A DNA stretch of 64,000 nt from Beijerinckiaceae bacterium (GTDB lineage Bacteria; Pseudomonadota; Alphaproteobacteria; Rhizobiales; Beijerinckiaceae). This document shows positions 24,738 through 33,641 of the stretch, piece after piece (the first letter of the stretch is position 1; the number at the start of each line of letters is the position of its first letter). The translations under genes and the position numbers were made by a program. The notes below the pieces were generated by a model. The model worked only from the letters and a program-made list of their open reading frames with translations. It did no database searches and was not told where the DNA came from. The stretch is from NCBI GenBank assembly GCA_027532775.1, contig JAPZTO010000006.1, positions 1-64,000 on the forward strand, in the 5' to 3' direction.

Positions 24738-26039
24738 TTGCGTATTGCGATTATCGGGAGCGGCATTGCCGGCCACGGCGCCGCCTACCAGTTGACCAAG
24801 GCCTACGGAGCTGCCGCCGTCACCGTCTTTGAAAAAGAGAACCGCCCCGGGGGCCACAGTGCGACGGTCGATATTGTCTATGATGGAACGCCGATTTCCG
24901 TCGATACCGGGTTCATCGTCTATAACGAGCTGAACTACCCGCTGATGACGGCTTTGTTCGCCGAACTCGGCGTCGAGACACAGCTCTCCGATATGGGCTT
25001 CGCGCTGTCGCTGGATGACGGGGCGTTCGAATGGTCGGGTCAGGACAGGGACGTGCTCGCCTCGATGTTCGCGCAGCCGTCGAACGCGCTCCGCCCCACC
25101 TTCTGGCGCATGCTGGCGGACATGATGCGCTTCAATGCCCGGGCCGTGAAAGATCTCGAGGCTGGCCGGCTGGCCGGGCTCCGGCTGGGCGATTACCTCG
25201 CCGCCGGCGGCTATGGCGCCTGTTTCCGCGACAATTACATCCTGCCCATGGGCGCAGCGATCTGGTCGATGCCCTCCTCCGCGGTGCTCGATTTTCCGGC
25301 GCAGAGCTTCGTGGCGTTCTTCAACAACCACCGGCTGCTGCATATCGGCCGGCCGCGCTGGCGCACCGTGACCGGCGGAAGCCGGAACTATGTCCGGGCG
25401 CTGGTCGGCCGCTCGGGGCATCAGACGGTCTATGGTGATCCCGTGCTCGAAGTGCAGCGCGAGGGCGACGGCGTGCGCATCGTGCTGGAAAGCGGCCGCA
25501 TCGAGCGTTTCGATGCTGCTGTCATGGCCACACACTCCGACACCGCTGCAGAGTTGATCGCCGCTCATTGGCCCGAGGAGGCGGCGGTGGTTGCCGATAT
25601 CCGCTATGCCGAGGCCGATGTGTACCTGCATCGCGACCCCGCTTTCATGCCGCGACGCAAGCGGGCCTGGGCTGCCTGGAACGTGCTGAGGAAGCCCGCG
25701 CGCGATGCCGCACCGGTGACCGTGACCTACTGGATGAACCGCCTGCAGGGGATCGACCCTGCCCGCCCGCTCTTCGTGACGCTGAACCCGCCCGCGCCGC
25801 CAGCCGAGGGGACGGTGTTCGGCCATTATCGCTACGCCCATCCGCAATATGACCAGGCGGCGATCACCGCGCAGGGCCGGATGCCCGGATTGCAGGGTCA
25901 CGGAAGGCTGTATTTCGCCGGGGCGTGGATGGGGTATGGTTTCCATGAGGATGGCCTGCGGGCCGGCTTTGACGCGGCAGCCCGGCTGATCGCGGACCAT
26001 GCCGGCCATCGCGTGGCCGCCGATCAGGCTCTGGCCTGA
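24738..26039 (+). CDS. FAD/NAD(P)-binding amine-oxidase-like protein (COG2907 type)
   Basis: This 433-residue protein has an N-terminal dinucleotide-binding motif IAIIGSGIAGHGAAY and ends with YFAGAWMGYGFHEDGLRAG, the conserved C-terminal FAD-contact region of predicted flavin amine oxidases. The TTG start at 24738 is supported by AAAGGA six bases upstream, right after the photolyase stop. In-frame codons further upstream overlap the photolyase and look non-native. The family is commonly found next to DUF1365 and Cfa genes and is thought to act on membrane lipids or fatty acids. The reaction is unknown. Confidence 0.85.
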   Translation: MRIAIIGSGIAGHGAAYQLTKAYGAAAVTVFEKENRPGGHSATVDIVYDGTPISVDTGFIVYNELNYPLMTALFAELGVETQLSDMGFALSLDDGAFEWSGQDRDVLASMFAQPSNALRPTFWRMLADMMRFNARAVKDLEAGRLAGLRLGDYLAAGGYGACFRDNYILPMGAAIWSMPSSAVLDFPAQSFVAFFNNHRLLHIGRPRWRTVTGGSRNYVRALVGRSGHQTVYGDPVLEVQREGDGVRIVLESGRIERFDAAVMATHSDTAAELIAAHWPEEAAVVADIRYAEADVYLHRDPAFMPRRKRAWAAWNVLRKPARDAAPVTVTYWMNRLQGIDPARPLFVTLNPPAPPAEGTVFGHYRYAHPQYDQAAITAQGRMPGLQGHGRLYFAGAWMGYGFHEDGLRAGFDAAARLIADHAGHRVAADQALA

Positions 26040-26049
26040 AGGGAGCCCG

Positions 26050-26931
26050 ATGACACGCGCCGACGCCATGGCCTTTCCGCCGCCGGATGTCCCTGCCGTC
26101 TTCTATGTCGGCCCGGTGATGCATGCCCGGTTCCGGCCGGTGCCGCATCGATTCCAGTATCAGGTCTTCTCGCTGCTGGTGGATCTTGACCGGCTGGACG
26201 AGGCGAACCGGCTGTCGCGCTTCTTTTCGGTCGGCCGTTTCAACCTGATTGGCTTCGACCTGGCGCCACACGGGCCGCGGCCCGGCGATGATCCACGCCG
26301 CGCGATCCCCCGTATGTTGGAGGAGGCCGGCTTGGCCGAGCCGGTGGAGAAGGTATTTCTCCTTTGCTATCCTAGGGTTATGGGTTTCGTGTTCAATCCG
26401 CTCTCCGTCTATTTCGCCTATGGCCGGGGCGACCAGCTTATCGGCATGGTCTATGAGGTGCGGAACACGTTCGGCGAGCGGCATTCCTATGTCGCGCCGG
26501 TGCAGCAGGGCGAGATCAGCCCGGCCGGCCTGCGGCAGAGTGCGAGCAAGCTGTTCTATGTCTCGCCCTTCCTGGACCAGACGATGCGGTATCTCTTCCG
26601 GGTGCTGCCGCCCGGCGGCGACCGGCTGAGCCTCCGGATCCTCGAGACCGATCCTGCCGGGCCGATGCTCGCTGCGACCTTTACCGGCCAGCCCGAACCG
26701 ATCACCGACCGCGCCTGCCTGCGTCTGACCTTGCGGATGCCGCTGATGACGCTGAAGGTCGTGGCCGGCATCCATTTCGAGGCCTTGCGGCTCTGGCTGA
26801 AGGGAATACGTTTTTTTTCCCGCCCGGAACAACCGCCCGCGATCAGTCATGACGGGCGTTTTCTGGACGGCTATAATTTGGGGACGAAGCCCGGCAAAAC
26901 CGGGCCAGGGGAGACTGGACATGCAGCCTGA
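26050..26931 (+). CDS. DUF1365 family protein
   Basis: This 293-residue protein begins with VFYVGPVMHARFRPVPHRF, the N-terminal signature of DUF1365. Further conserved segments are YPRVMGFVFNPLSVYF and KLFYVSPFLDQ. It has no signal peptide. Its function is unknown, but it almost always occurs with a flavin oxidoreductase and a cyclopropane-fatty-acid-synthase-like gene, as here. GGGAG precedes the ATG by four bases, and its 3' end overlaps the next gene by 11 bases. Confidence 0.87.
   Translation: MTRADAMAFPPPDVPAVFYVGPVMHARFRPVPHRFQYQVFSLLVDLDRLDEANRLSRFFSVGRFNLIGFDLAPHGPRPGDDPRRAIPRMLEEAGLAEPVEKVFLLCYPRVMGFVFNPLSVYFAYGRGDQLIGMVYEVRNTFGERHSYVAPVQQGEISPAGLRQSASKLFYVSPFLDQTMRYLFRVLPPGGDRLSLRILETDPAGPMLAATFTGQPEPITDRACLRLTLRMPLMTLKVVAGIHFEALRLWLKGIRFFSRPEQPPAISHDGRFLDGYNLGTKPGKTGPGETGHAA
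26850..26877 (+). promoter_or_regulatory. Possible internal promoter ahead of the Cfa-like gene
   Basis: TATAAT at 26872-26877 lies 16 bases after TGACGG at 26850-26855 and about 45 bases before the ATG of the Cfa-like gene, within the end of the DUF1365 gene. The -10 box is perfect but the -35 match is weak. Confidence 0.35.
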
Positions 26932-28162
26932 AACACAGCAACCCGTTGTGCTGACGGCCGGAAATGTCGGCAAGGCCACGCGTGGCCTGCCGCGCACCAT
27001 GCAGGCCGCCTTGCGCTTTGCCACGGGGATCCGGCGCGGCCGGATCGATTTCATCCTCCCGACAGGACATCATTTCCGGATTGCCGGCCCGGAGGCGGGG
27101 CCGCAAGCCGAATTGCATGTGCTGAACTGGCGTTTTGCCCGCCGCGTGATGTTCGCGGGCGATGTCGGCCTCGGCGAGACCTACCGCGACGGCGACTGGG
27201 ACAGCCCCGACGTGACGGCTGTGGTTGCCCTTTTCGCGTCCAATGCCGATCTGGTCGACAATTTCCTCGAGCGATCGCCCTTGGCGCGGTTCGCCCTGCG
27301 GCTCCGCCACCTCGTGCTCAACCGGAACACGAAATCCGGGTCCAAACGCAATATTTCGGCGCATTATGACCTCGGCAACAGCTTCTATGCGAGCTGGCTT
27401 GACCGCGGCATGACCTATTCCTCGGCGATCTTCGAGCCGGGCGACAATGACCTGACGGCCGCGCAGGACCGGAAATACCGCATCCTCGCCGATGCGATGG
27501 GTGTCCGCCCCGGCGACCACGTGCTCGAGATCGGCTGCGGGTGGGGCGGCTTTGCGGAATTCCTCGCGCGGGAGCGTTCGGCCCGTGTGACCGCGCTGAC
27601 CATCAGCCGCGAGCAATATGACTATGCCCGCGAGCGGATCGCGCAGGCCGGGCTGTCCGACAGGGTCGAGATCCGCTTCCAGGATTATCGTGACGAGACC
27701 GGCACCTATGACCGGATCGGCTCGATCGAGATGTTCGAGGCGGTCGGGGAAAGCTACTGGCCGCATTTCTTCCGGACACTCCGGGAACGGCTGAAGCCGG
27801 GCGGAACGGCCGGGCTGCAGATCATCACGATCCCCGATCATTTCTTCGAGGATTACCGCCGGAACGTGGATTTCATCCGCCGGCACATTTTCCCGGGCGG
27901 CATGCTGCCCTCCCCTTCGCGCCTCGGCGAACTGGCGCGGGATGTCGGCCTCAAGCTCGAAGGCGAGCGCGTCTTCGGCGGCGACTATGCCGAGACCTTG
28001 CGGCAATGGCGCGACAATTTCGAACAGGCCTGGCCGCGCCTGCTGCCGATGGGCTTCGACGACCGATTCCGCCGTCTCTGGCGCTATTATCTCTGCTATT
28101 GCGAGGCCGGGTTCGATGTCGCCACGATCGACGTGCGTCAGATCGTCTACCGCCGCCACTGA
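26921..28162 (+). CDS. cfa: Cyclopropane-fatty-acyl-phospholipid synthase-family methyltransferase
   Basis: This 413-residue protein has an N-terminal lipid-binding region and a SAM-dependent methyltransferase domain with VLEIGCGWGGFAEF (motif I), SAHYDLGNSFY-like sequence before it, and YRDETGTYDRIGSIEMFEAVGE after it. These residues are typical of CfaS/CfaA. The enzymes transfer methylene or methyl groups to double bonds of membrane phospholipids. In Rhodobacter related genes respond to singlet oxygen. AGGGGAG precedes the ATG. Furan fatty acid synthesis is an alternative role for the family. Confidence 0.88.
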   Translation: MQPETQQPVVLTAGNVGKATRGLPRTMQAALRFATGIRRGRIDFILPTGHHFRIAGPEAGPQAELHVLNWRFARRVMFAGDVGLGETYRDGDWDSPDVTAVVALFASNADLVDNFLERSPLARFALRLRHLVLNRNTKSGSKRNISAHYDLGNSFYASWLDRGMTYSSAIFEPGDNDLTAAQDRKYRILADAMGVRPGDHVLEIGCGWGGFAEFLARERSARVTALTISREQYDYARERIAQAGLSDRVEIRFQDYRDETGTYDRIGSIEMFEAVGESYWPHFFRTLRERLKPGGTAGLQIITIPDHFFEDYRRNVDFIRRHIFPGGMLPSPSRLGELARDVGLKLEGERVFGGDYAETLRQWRDNFEQAWPRLLPMGFDDRFRRLWRYYLCYCEAGFDVATIDVRQIVYRRH

Positions 28163-28208
28163 GCGAAACCGGCAAGCGCGGGAAGCCTCTCCCCGCCTTG
28201 CTCACGTT

Positions 28209-28226
28209 CGGGCGGTAATGCGCCCG
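28209..28226. terminator. Hairpin between convergent cfa-like and SDR genes
   Basis: CGGGCG at 28209-28214 pairs with CGCCCG at 28221-28226. It lies between the two convergent stops and has no U-tract, so it is only a possible weak bidirectional terminator. Confidence 0.3.
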
Positions 28227-28233
28227 GGACGAT

Positions 28234-29034
28234 TCAGGGCTGCTTTCCCTTGTCGTTCCAGCCGGTCGACCAACTGACGAGCGGCAGGTACCAGCTGCGC
28301 GGCAACATGCGCAGGAACTTCAGGAAATAGGTGAAGCGCCGCGGGAAGGTGATCTCGAAGGCGCTGCTCTCCATCCCGTCCAGCACGCGGATTGCCGCCG
28401 GCTCGACATCCATCAGGAACGGCATCGGGAAGGGGTTGGTATCCGTCGCCGGCGTGCGGATGAAGCCGGGATTGACCACCTGGATCAGGATACCGGAGAG
28501 ATCGCCGTCGAGCCGCAACGATTCCGCCATGTTGATCAAAGCGGCCTTGGTGGCGCCATAGCCGGCCGAAGTCGGCAGGCCGGAATAGCCGGCCACCGAG
28601 GCGTTGAAGACGATCTGCCCCCGGCCCCGCGGCACCATATGGGGCACCAGCGCATCGAGGGCATTGATCGCGCCTCCGACATTGACCGCGAAGCTGCGAT
28701 GCATCTTGCCGGCCTCGAACGGAAACAGCCGCACGGGCAGGTAGATGCCGGCATTGAGGAAGGCGCGGGTGATGGGGCCGTGCTCGGCCTCGACCTGCCG
28801 GACGAGATCCGCCAGGGCGGCGGCATCGGTCACGTCCGCCGGTGCGGGAATGATGCGGCCGGGAAGCCCGGCGGCGGCTGCAGCCAATGTGGCGAGTTCA
28901 TCGGGGCGACGGGCCGTGGCAACCACGCGCCAGCCGCGCCGGGCGGCTTCAAGCGCGACAGCATAACCGATCCCCGAGCTGGCGCCGGTGATCCAGAACA
29001 GCCCGTCTTCCGGTTTTGAAACGACCGGTTTCAA
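28234..29034 (-). CDS. Short-chain dehydrogenase/reductase
   Basis: This 266-residue protein has the SDR cofactor motif TGASSGIG near the N-terminus, NAGIYLP, an active-site Ser in FNASVAGYSG, and YGATK carrying the catalytic Tyr and Lys. The best start is a TTG at 29034 that overlaps the stop of the ChrR-like gene (TTGA), so translation is coupled. An upstream extension would lie entirely inside that gene. An SDR also belongs to the singlet-oxygen regulon of Rhodobacter. The substrate is unknown. Confidence 0.87.
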   Translation of the reverse strand: MKPVVSKPEDGLFWITGASSGIGYAVALEAARRGWRVVATARRPDELATLAAAAAGLPGRIIPAPADVTDAAALADLVRQVEAEHGPITRAFLNAGIYLPVRLFPFEAGKMHRSFAVNVGGAINALDALVPHMVPRGRGQIVFNASVAGYSGLPTSAGYGATKAALINMAESLRLDGDLSGILIQVVNPGFIRTPATDTNPFPMPFLMDVEPAAIRVLDGMESSAFEITFPRRFTYFLKFLRMLPRSWYLPLVSWSTGWNDKGKQP

Positions 29035-29672
29035 TGGCTTACGAAGCGATTGACGAGGCGGCCGAAGGTGCCCGTCAGGCGCAACGGCGCATCCATCACG
29101 GCGAAGCAGATGCATTCCTCGTCCGGATCGGCCACGGGAACGTGGTCAAGATGCTCGTCGGCAATCACCATGTCACCCCGGCGGTAATGGCCGGTCTCGT
29201 CCGTAAAGCCGCCCTGAAGGACAAGCGTGACTTCCGCACCCTCGTGCGAATGCTGCGGCATCTTGCGGCCGGCCCGGATGCGGTAGAGAACAGCGCGGGT
29301 CTCGTCGTCGGTCTCGAGACGGAATTCCTTCACGCCCGGGAGGACGGTCCGGAAGGCCAGATCGTCGATCGACTTGCCGAAGAGATGGCGCAGGGCACGA
29401 GGCTCGAGCGCCTGGCGCTCGGCGAGAGCAGCCTCCACAGGGCCGGCAGAGAAGATCGCGTCCAGCCGGGCATCACGCCCCCGGATGGCGACAGGCTCCT
29501 GCGCGACAACATTGCGCGAGAGCCCGTCTTCCAGCCGGGCAACGAAGCCACGATTGACCGGAGAGAGCTCCAGATGGGCCCCGACAAGCGCATGCAGAGC
29601 ACGGGGTAAGGTGCCGGCGGCGTAGCCTGCGAGCATCAGCTCCAGCGGCTGTCCATCCTGAATGGGGTTCAT
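29031..29672 (-). CDS. ChrR-like cupin protein lacking the anti-sigma zinc ligands
   Basis: The 213-residue length equals that of Rhodobacter ChrR, the zinc anti-sigma factor that holds RpoE until singlet oxygen appears. The C-terminal cupin ligands are present at the same numbers I recall for ChrR: H141, H143, E147 and H177. The N-terminal anti-sigma domain is recognisable (LAGYAAGTLP) but the expected His-x3-Cys-x2-Cys reads H33 with Ser37 and Asn40, and no His occurs at position 6. Zinc-dependent sigma binding is therefore doubtful. No sigma gene is adjacent. The ATG at 29672 fits the family N-terminus. Confidence 0.8.
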   Translation of the reverse strand: MNPIQDGQPLELMLAGYAAGTLPRALHALVGAHLELSPVNRGFVARLEDGLSRNVVAQEPVAIRGRDARLDAIFSAGPVEAALAERQALEPRALRHLFGKSIDDLAFRTVLPGVKEFRLETDDETRAVLYRIRAGRKMPQHSHEGAEVTLVLQGGFTDETGHYRRGDMVIADEHLDHVPVADPDEECICFAVMDAPLRLTGTFGRLVNRFVSH

Positions 29673-29778
29673 CGTTTCCACGAAGTCCTGCTCCTGCCCG
29701 TTCCCGAAAAGCGTCTCGCCAGAAAAACGTCTTGCTCGATTGACGACTGGGTGTCGAAGATCGTGCACCTAACTGTTC

Positions 29779-29808
29779 GCTCTACGCCCTGCAACCCATC
29801 TTGGATCA
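29779..29808 (-). promoter_or_regulatory. Candidate RpoE/ChrR-type ECF sigma promoter
   Basis: On the minus strand TGATCC (29808-29803) is followed after exactly 18 bases by TAGAGC (29784-29779). This agrees with my recollection of the Rhodobacter RpoE promoter pattern, TGATC, about 18 bases, then TA. It lies about 110 bases upstream of the ChrR-like gene and would drive that gene and the SDR. The remainder of the 307-base gap (29673-29979) shows no gene. Confidence 0.5.
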
Positions 29809-29979
29809 TTGGCGGCGAGTCGTGCAGCTGGAAATAGGGCGTAATCCCGCCCGGGCCTTGTATGCAACGGGTCCCATTGCCGCAGAAAGAGGGGTGGACG
29901 GCGTTTCCGGCAAGGCTTCATTCCCGCCGGCGCTTCGCTATAGTGGAAAGCCATTCCCCCCCTGCCAGCGAGACCGGCC

Positions 29980-30747
29980 TTGAGCGAAACGTCCGAATTG
30001 CCGCCTTTTCCGCCGACCCGCCTGCTCTTCCGTGACGATGCCTATCTGGAAAGTGCCAAAGCACGGGTGATCGGCCGATATTCGGACTTCCTCGTTCTGG
30101 ATTGCACCTTGTTCTATCCCGCTTCGGGCGGACAACCCTCGGATGCGGGGCTGATTGTCAAATCCGGTGGACACAACCTGCCCGTGGGTGAGTTGCGCTA
30201 TCTTGACGCAGCGAAAACCATTGTCGGCCACAAGCTGCCCGAGGGCGAAGACCCGGCTGCCTGGGAGGGCGCGGAGATCGAGATGCAGCTGGATTTCGAG
30301 CGCCGCTACCGGTTGATGCGCGTGCATTCGGCCTTGCACCTGCTCTCGGTCGCCCTGCCCTATCCGGTGACGGGCGGCGCGATCGGCCTCGAGGATGGCC
30401 GGCTCGATTTCGACATTCCCGAAGCAGGGCTGGAGAAAGAGGCCATCACGGCCGAGCTCAACCGGCTGATTGGCCAGGAGGCGGAGATCACCTCGCGCTG
30501 GATCACCGACGAGGAACTCGACGCCAACCCGCAGCTTGTGAAAACCATGTCAGTCAAGCCGCCGCGCGGGTCGGGCCGGGTGCGGCTGGTCGAGATTGCC
30601 GGGCTCGACCTCCAGCCCTGCGGCGGCACGCATGTGCGCAACACGCGCGAAATCGGGCCGATGGTCGTCACCAACATCGAGAAAAAGGGCAAGCAGAACC
30701 GCCGCGTGCGGATCGGTTTTGCCGAACAGCAGGGATCTGCCCCATGA
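29980..30747 (+). CDS. Alanyl-tRNA editing protein AlaX-like
   Basis: This 255-residue protein is a free-standing homologue of the AlaRS editing domain. The zinc-binding motifs HSALH (H116 and H120) and CGGTH (C214 and H218) are intact, and ASGGQPSDAG is the substrate-loop motif. It hydrolyses mischarged Ser- or Gly-tRNA(Ala) in the cytoplasm. The start is taken as TTG at 29980, with a weak ribosome site. No closer ATG retains the N-terminal strand. Its stop overlaps the sseA start by four bases. Confidence 0.87.
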   Translation: MSETSELPPFPPTRLLFRDDAYLESAKARVIGRYSDFLVLDCTLFYPASGGQPSDAGLIVKSGGHNLPVGELRYLDAAKTIVGHKLPEGEDPAAWEGAEIEMQLDFERRYRLMRVHSALHLLSVALPYPVTGGAIGLEDGRLDFDIPEAGLEKEAITAELNRLIGQEAEITSRWITDEELDANPQLVKTMSVKPPRGSGRVRLVEIAGLDLQPCGGTHVRNTREIGPMVVTNIEKKGKQNRRVRIGFAEQQGSAP

Positions 30748-31610
30748 TCAACATCTTCAAGGATATTCCCTTCGTCTCCACGGCGGAGGTCGCCGCGATG
30801 ATCGGCAAGCCGGGAATCCGGGTGGTCGATGGCTCATGGCATCTGCCGCCGACAGGCCGCAAGGGCGCGGCGGAATACATGGAGGCCCATCTGCCGGGGG
30901 CCGTGTTCTTCGATATCGATGTCATCTCCGATCCGGCCAGCACCCTGCCGCATATGCTGCCGGAGCCAGCCTTCTTCGCGGAGAAGGCCGGCGCGCTTGG
31001 CCTTTCCGAGGGCGACACGATCCTCGTCTATGACCAGCTCGGCCTGTTCACGGCGCCGCGCGTGGCCTGGATGCTGCGCCTCTACGGGGCCCGGGATGTC
31101 CGGATCATGGAGGGTGGCCTGCCGCGCTGGAAGGCAGAGGGGCGCCCGGTGGAAGCCGGCATGGCCCATCCGCCAGCCACGACCTTCACCGCCCGGCTGG
31201 ACCGGTCCAGCGTGGCTGATCTCGGCCGCGTGGCCGAGGCCCTGCAGAACGGCTCGGCGCAGGTTGTCGATGCCCGGCCGGCCGCCCGGTTCCGCGGCGA
31301 TGCGCCAGAGCCGCGCCCCGGCGTCCGGGCCGGCCACATGCCGGGGAGCCTCAACCTGCCCTTCGATGCCATCGCCGCCAACGGGGCGCTGAAGGACCCG
31401 GAGACACTGCGCGCCGCCATCGCCGCGGCGGGGATCGACCTCGCAAAGCCGGTCATCTGCTCCTGCGGGTCCGGCGTTTCGGCCTGCATCATCGCCATGG
31501 CGATGAGCCGCGCCGATGTGCCCGTGGCGGCGATCTATGACGGCTCCTGGGCCGAATGGGGCAGCCGGGAGGATCTGCCGCTCGGAACGGGCGCACCGAA
31601 AGGTGCCTGA
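30744..31610 (+). CDS. sseA: 3-mercaptopyruvate sulfurtransferase
   Basis: This 288-residue protein has two rhodanese domains, the second carrying the active-site loop CGSGVSA (C241-A247). That loop is the mercaptopyruvate sulfurtransferase form rather than the thiosulfate form. Other landmarks are VSTAEVAAMI, GSWHLPP and GHMPGSLNLPF. It moves sulfur from 3-mercaptopyruvate to cyanide or thiols. It has no signal peptide. It is translationally coupled to the AlaX gene and ends before a strong terminator. Confidence 0.92.
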   Translation: MINIFKDIPFVSTAEVAAMIGKPGIRVVDGSWHLPPTGRKGAAEYMEAHLPGAVFFDIDVISDPASTLPHMLPEPAFFAEKAGALGLSEGDTILVYDQLGLFTAPRVAWMLRLYGARDVRIMEGGLPRWKAEGRPVEAGMAHPPATTFTARLDRSSVADLGRVAEALQNGSAQVVDARPAARFRGDAPEPRPGVRAGHMPGSLNLPFDAIAANGALKDPETLRAAIAAAGIDLAKPVICSCGSGVSACIIAMAMSRADVPVAAIYDGSWAEWGSREDLPLGTGAPKGA

Positions 31611-31640
31611 CCCATCCCGGTCAGGGGACCGGCATAATAA

Positions 31641-31667
31641 AAAAGGGCGCCTCCGGGCGCCCTTTTT
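31641..31667. terminator. Strong bidirectional Rho-independent terminator
   Basis: GGGCGCC at 31645-31651 pairs with GGCGCCC at 31656-31662. It is flanked by A-runs on the left and T-runs on the right, so it acts on both strands. It separates sseA (plus) from aapP (minus). Confidence 0.9.
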
Positions 31668-31690
31668 CGTTTCATTGCAGTCCGATCACC

Positions 31691-32461
31691 TCAATGCAGG
31701 ATCTGGCTGAGGAACAGCTTGGTCCGCTCGTGCTGCGGGTTCTTGAAGAACTCGTTCGGCTCGTTCATCTCGACGACCTGGCCCTGATCCATGAAGATCA
31801 CCCGGTCGGCGACCTGGCGGGCAAAGCCCATTTCATGGGTCACGCACATCATGGTCATGCCCTCTTCGGCGAGGCTGACCATGGTGTCGAGCACTTCCTT
31901 GACCATTTCCGGGTCGAGCGCCGAGGTCGGCTCGTCAAAGAGCATGATCTTCGGGCTCATGCAGAGCGAGCGGGCAATCGCCACGCGCTGCTGCTGGCCA
32001 CCCGAGAGCTGGCCCGGATACTTGTTCGCCTGTTCCGGGATCTTGACCCGGGCGAGGTAATGCATCGCCACTTCCTCGGCTTCCTTCTTCGGCATCTTCT
32101 TCACCCAGATCGGGGCGAGCGTGCAATTCTCGAGGATCGTCAGATGCGGGAACAGGTTGAAGTGCTGGAAGACCATCCCGACATCGCGGCGGATCTCGTC
32201 GATCTTCTTGAGGTCGTTGGTCAGTTCCGTGCCATCGACCACGATGGAGCCCTTCTGGTGCTCCTCCAGGCGGTTGATGCAGCGGATCATCGTGGACTTG
32301 CCGGAGCCCGACGGGCCGCAGACGACGATCTTCTCGCCGCGCGTGACCTTGAGGTTCACGTCCTTCAGCACATGGAACTCACCATACCATTTATGCACGC
32401 CAACCATCTCGACCGCGGTATCATGCGTCAGCGGCGTCGGCTTGAGATTCAACAGAGCCAT
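31691..32461 (-). CDS. aapP: General L-amino acid ABC transporter ATP-binding protein
   Basis: This 256-residue protein has Walker [10 protein letters not shown], signature LSGGQQQR, Walker [13 protein letters not shown] and the H-loop VTHEM. All are characteristic of polar amino-acid ABC ATPases. Gene order aapJ-aapQ-aapM-aapP and protein lengths match the general amino-acid permease of rhizobia, which imports a wide range of L-amino acids. Its start lies 12 bases after the aapM stop. Confidence 0.93.
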   Translation of the reverse strand: MALLNLKPTPLTHDTAVEMVGVHKWYGEFHVLKDVNLKVTRGEKIVVCGPSGSGKSTMIRCINRLEEHQKGSIVVDGTELTNDLKKIDEIRRDVGMVFQHFNLFPHLTILENCTLAPIWVKKMPKKEAEEVAMHYLARVKIPEQANKYPGQLSGGQQQRVAIARSLCMSPKIMLFDEPTSALDPEMVKEVLDTMVSLAEEGMTMMCVTHEMGFARQVADRVIFMDQGQVVEMNEPNEFFKNPQHERTKLFLSQILH

Positions 32462-32473
32462 GAGGTTACTCCC

Positions 32474-33631
32474 TTACCTCTTGTCAGCCACGGAAAGCCG
32501 CCGCTCCATCGCGCGGGCGTAGCTTGCCATGCCATAGCAGAACAGAAAATAGACGATCGCGGCGAAGGCATAGCCTGTCGTCGAGGTTGTCGGCGCGGCC
32601 CATTGCGGGTCGATGCGGGCGGTCTCGATCGCCTTGAGGAAGTCGAAGATGCCGACGATGAGCAGCAGCGACGTATCCTTGAACAGGCCGATATACGTGT
32701 TCACGATATTGGGGATCGTGACCTTCAGTGCCTGCGGCAGGATGATGAGCCGCATCATCTGCCAGTAGCCCAGGCCCATGGCCATCGCGCCTTCATACTG
32801 GCCCTTCGGCAGAGCCTGCAGGCCGGCACGCACCACTTCGGCCATGTAGGCCGAGGCGAAGAGGCCGATCCCGACAAGGGCCCGCAGCAGCTTGTCCACC
32901 GTGATGTTGTCCGGCAGGAACAGCGGCAGCATCGTGTTCGCCATGAAGAGCACCGTGATCAACGGCACGCCGCGGACGAACTCGATGAACATCACCGAGA
33001 AGAACTTGATGACCGGCAGCTTCGAACGCCGGCCCAGCGCGAGCAGGATGCCGAGCGGCAGGGAGGCGACGATGCCGACCCCGGCCACGACCAGCGTGAC
33101 CATCAGGCCGCCCCAGCGGGCCGTATCCACCGCCGAAAGGCCGAGCCAATCGGCCCCACCCAGCAGGTAGTAGGAGACGAGGGGCAGCACGACCAGGAAA
33201 TAGATCATGCCGATATCGCGGCGCGGAGCCTTCAGCCAGAGCATCCAGGCCACGCCGATCGCCCCGAGGACGAAGAACACATCCACCCGCCAGCGCTGGT
33301 CGACGGGATAGAAGCCGTAGATGAAGAAGTTGACGCGCTCGCGCACGAAAGCCCAGCAGGCTCCGGGCACGACACCGTCCTTCGCGATGCAGGCCTCGCG
33401 GTCAGCCCCGGTCCAGACCGCATCGAAGATGAGGAAGTTCAGGAAGCCAGGGATGGAAATATAGGCCACGGCCGCGGCAACGACCGTGAGCAGGATGTTG
33501 CTCGGCGACGAGAACAGGTTGTCGCGGATCCAGGCAAGGGGGCCGATAAGGCTTCCCGGCGGCGGCAGAACCGCGGCGGGCTCCTGCCGGACATAGGCCT
33601 TCGACGAGGCAGAGACGACTTGGGTGTTCAT
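32474..33631 (-). CDS. aapM: General L-amino acid ABC transporter permease AapM
   Basis: This 385-residue inner-membrane protein has the extended N-terminal region with a large periplasmic loop typical of AapM/BztC. A C-terminal histidine-permease-like domain includes the EAA-type loop QALPKGQYEGAMAMGLGYWQ. Helices are recognisable throughout. It forms the channel together with AapQ, which is encoded 10 bases upstream. Confidence 0.92.
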   Translation of the reverse strand: MNTQVVSASSKAYVRQEPAAVLPPPGSLIGPLAWIRDNLFSSPSNILLTVVAAAVAYISIPGFLNFLIFDAVWTGADREACIAKDGVVPGACWAFVRERVNFFIYGFYPVDQRWRVDVFFVLGAIGVAWMLWLKAPRRDIGMIYFLVVLPLVSYYLLGGADWLGLSAVDTARWGGLMVTLVVAGVGIVASLPLGILLALGRRSKLPVIKFFSVMFIEFVRGVPLITVLFMANTMLPLFLPDNITVDKLLRALVGIGLFASAYMAEVVRAGLQALPKGQYEGAMAMGLGYWQMMRLIILPQALKVTIPNIVNTYIGLFKDTSLLLIVGIFDFLKAIETARIDPQWAAPTTSTTGYAFAAIVYFLFCYGMASYARAMERRLSVADKR

Positions 33632-33641
33632 TCGCTCCTCC

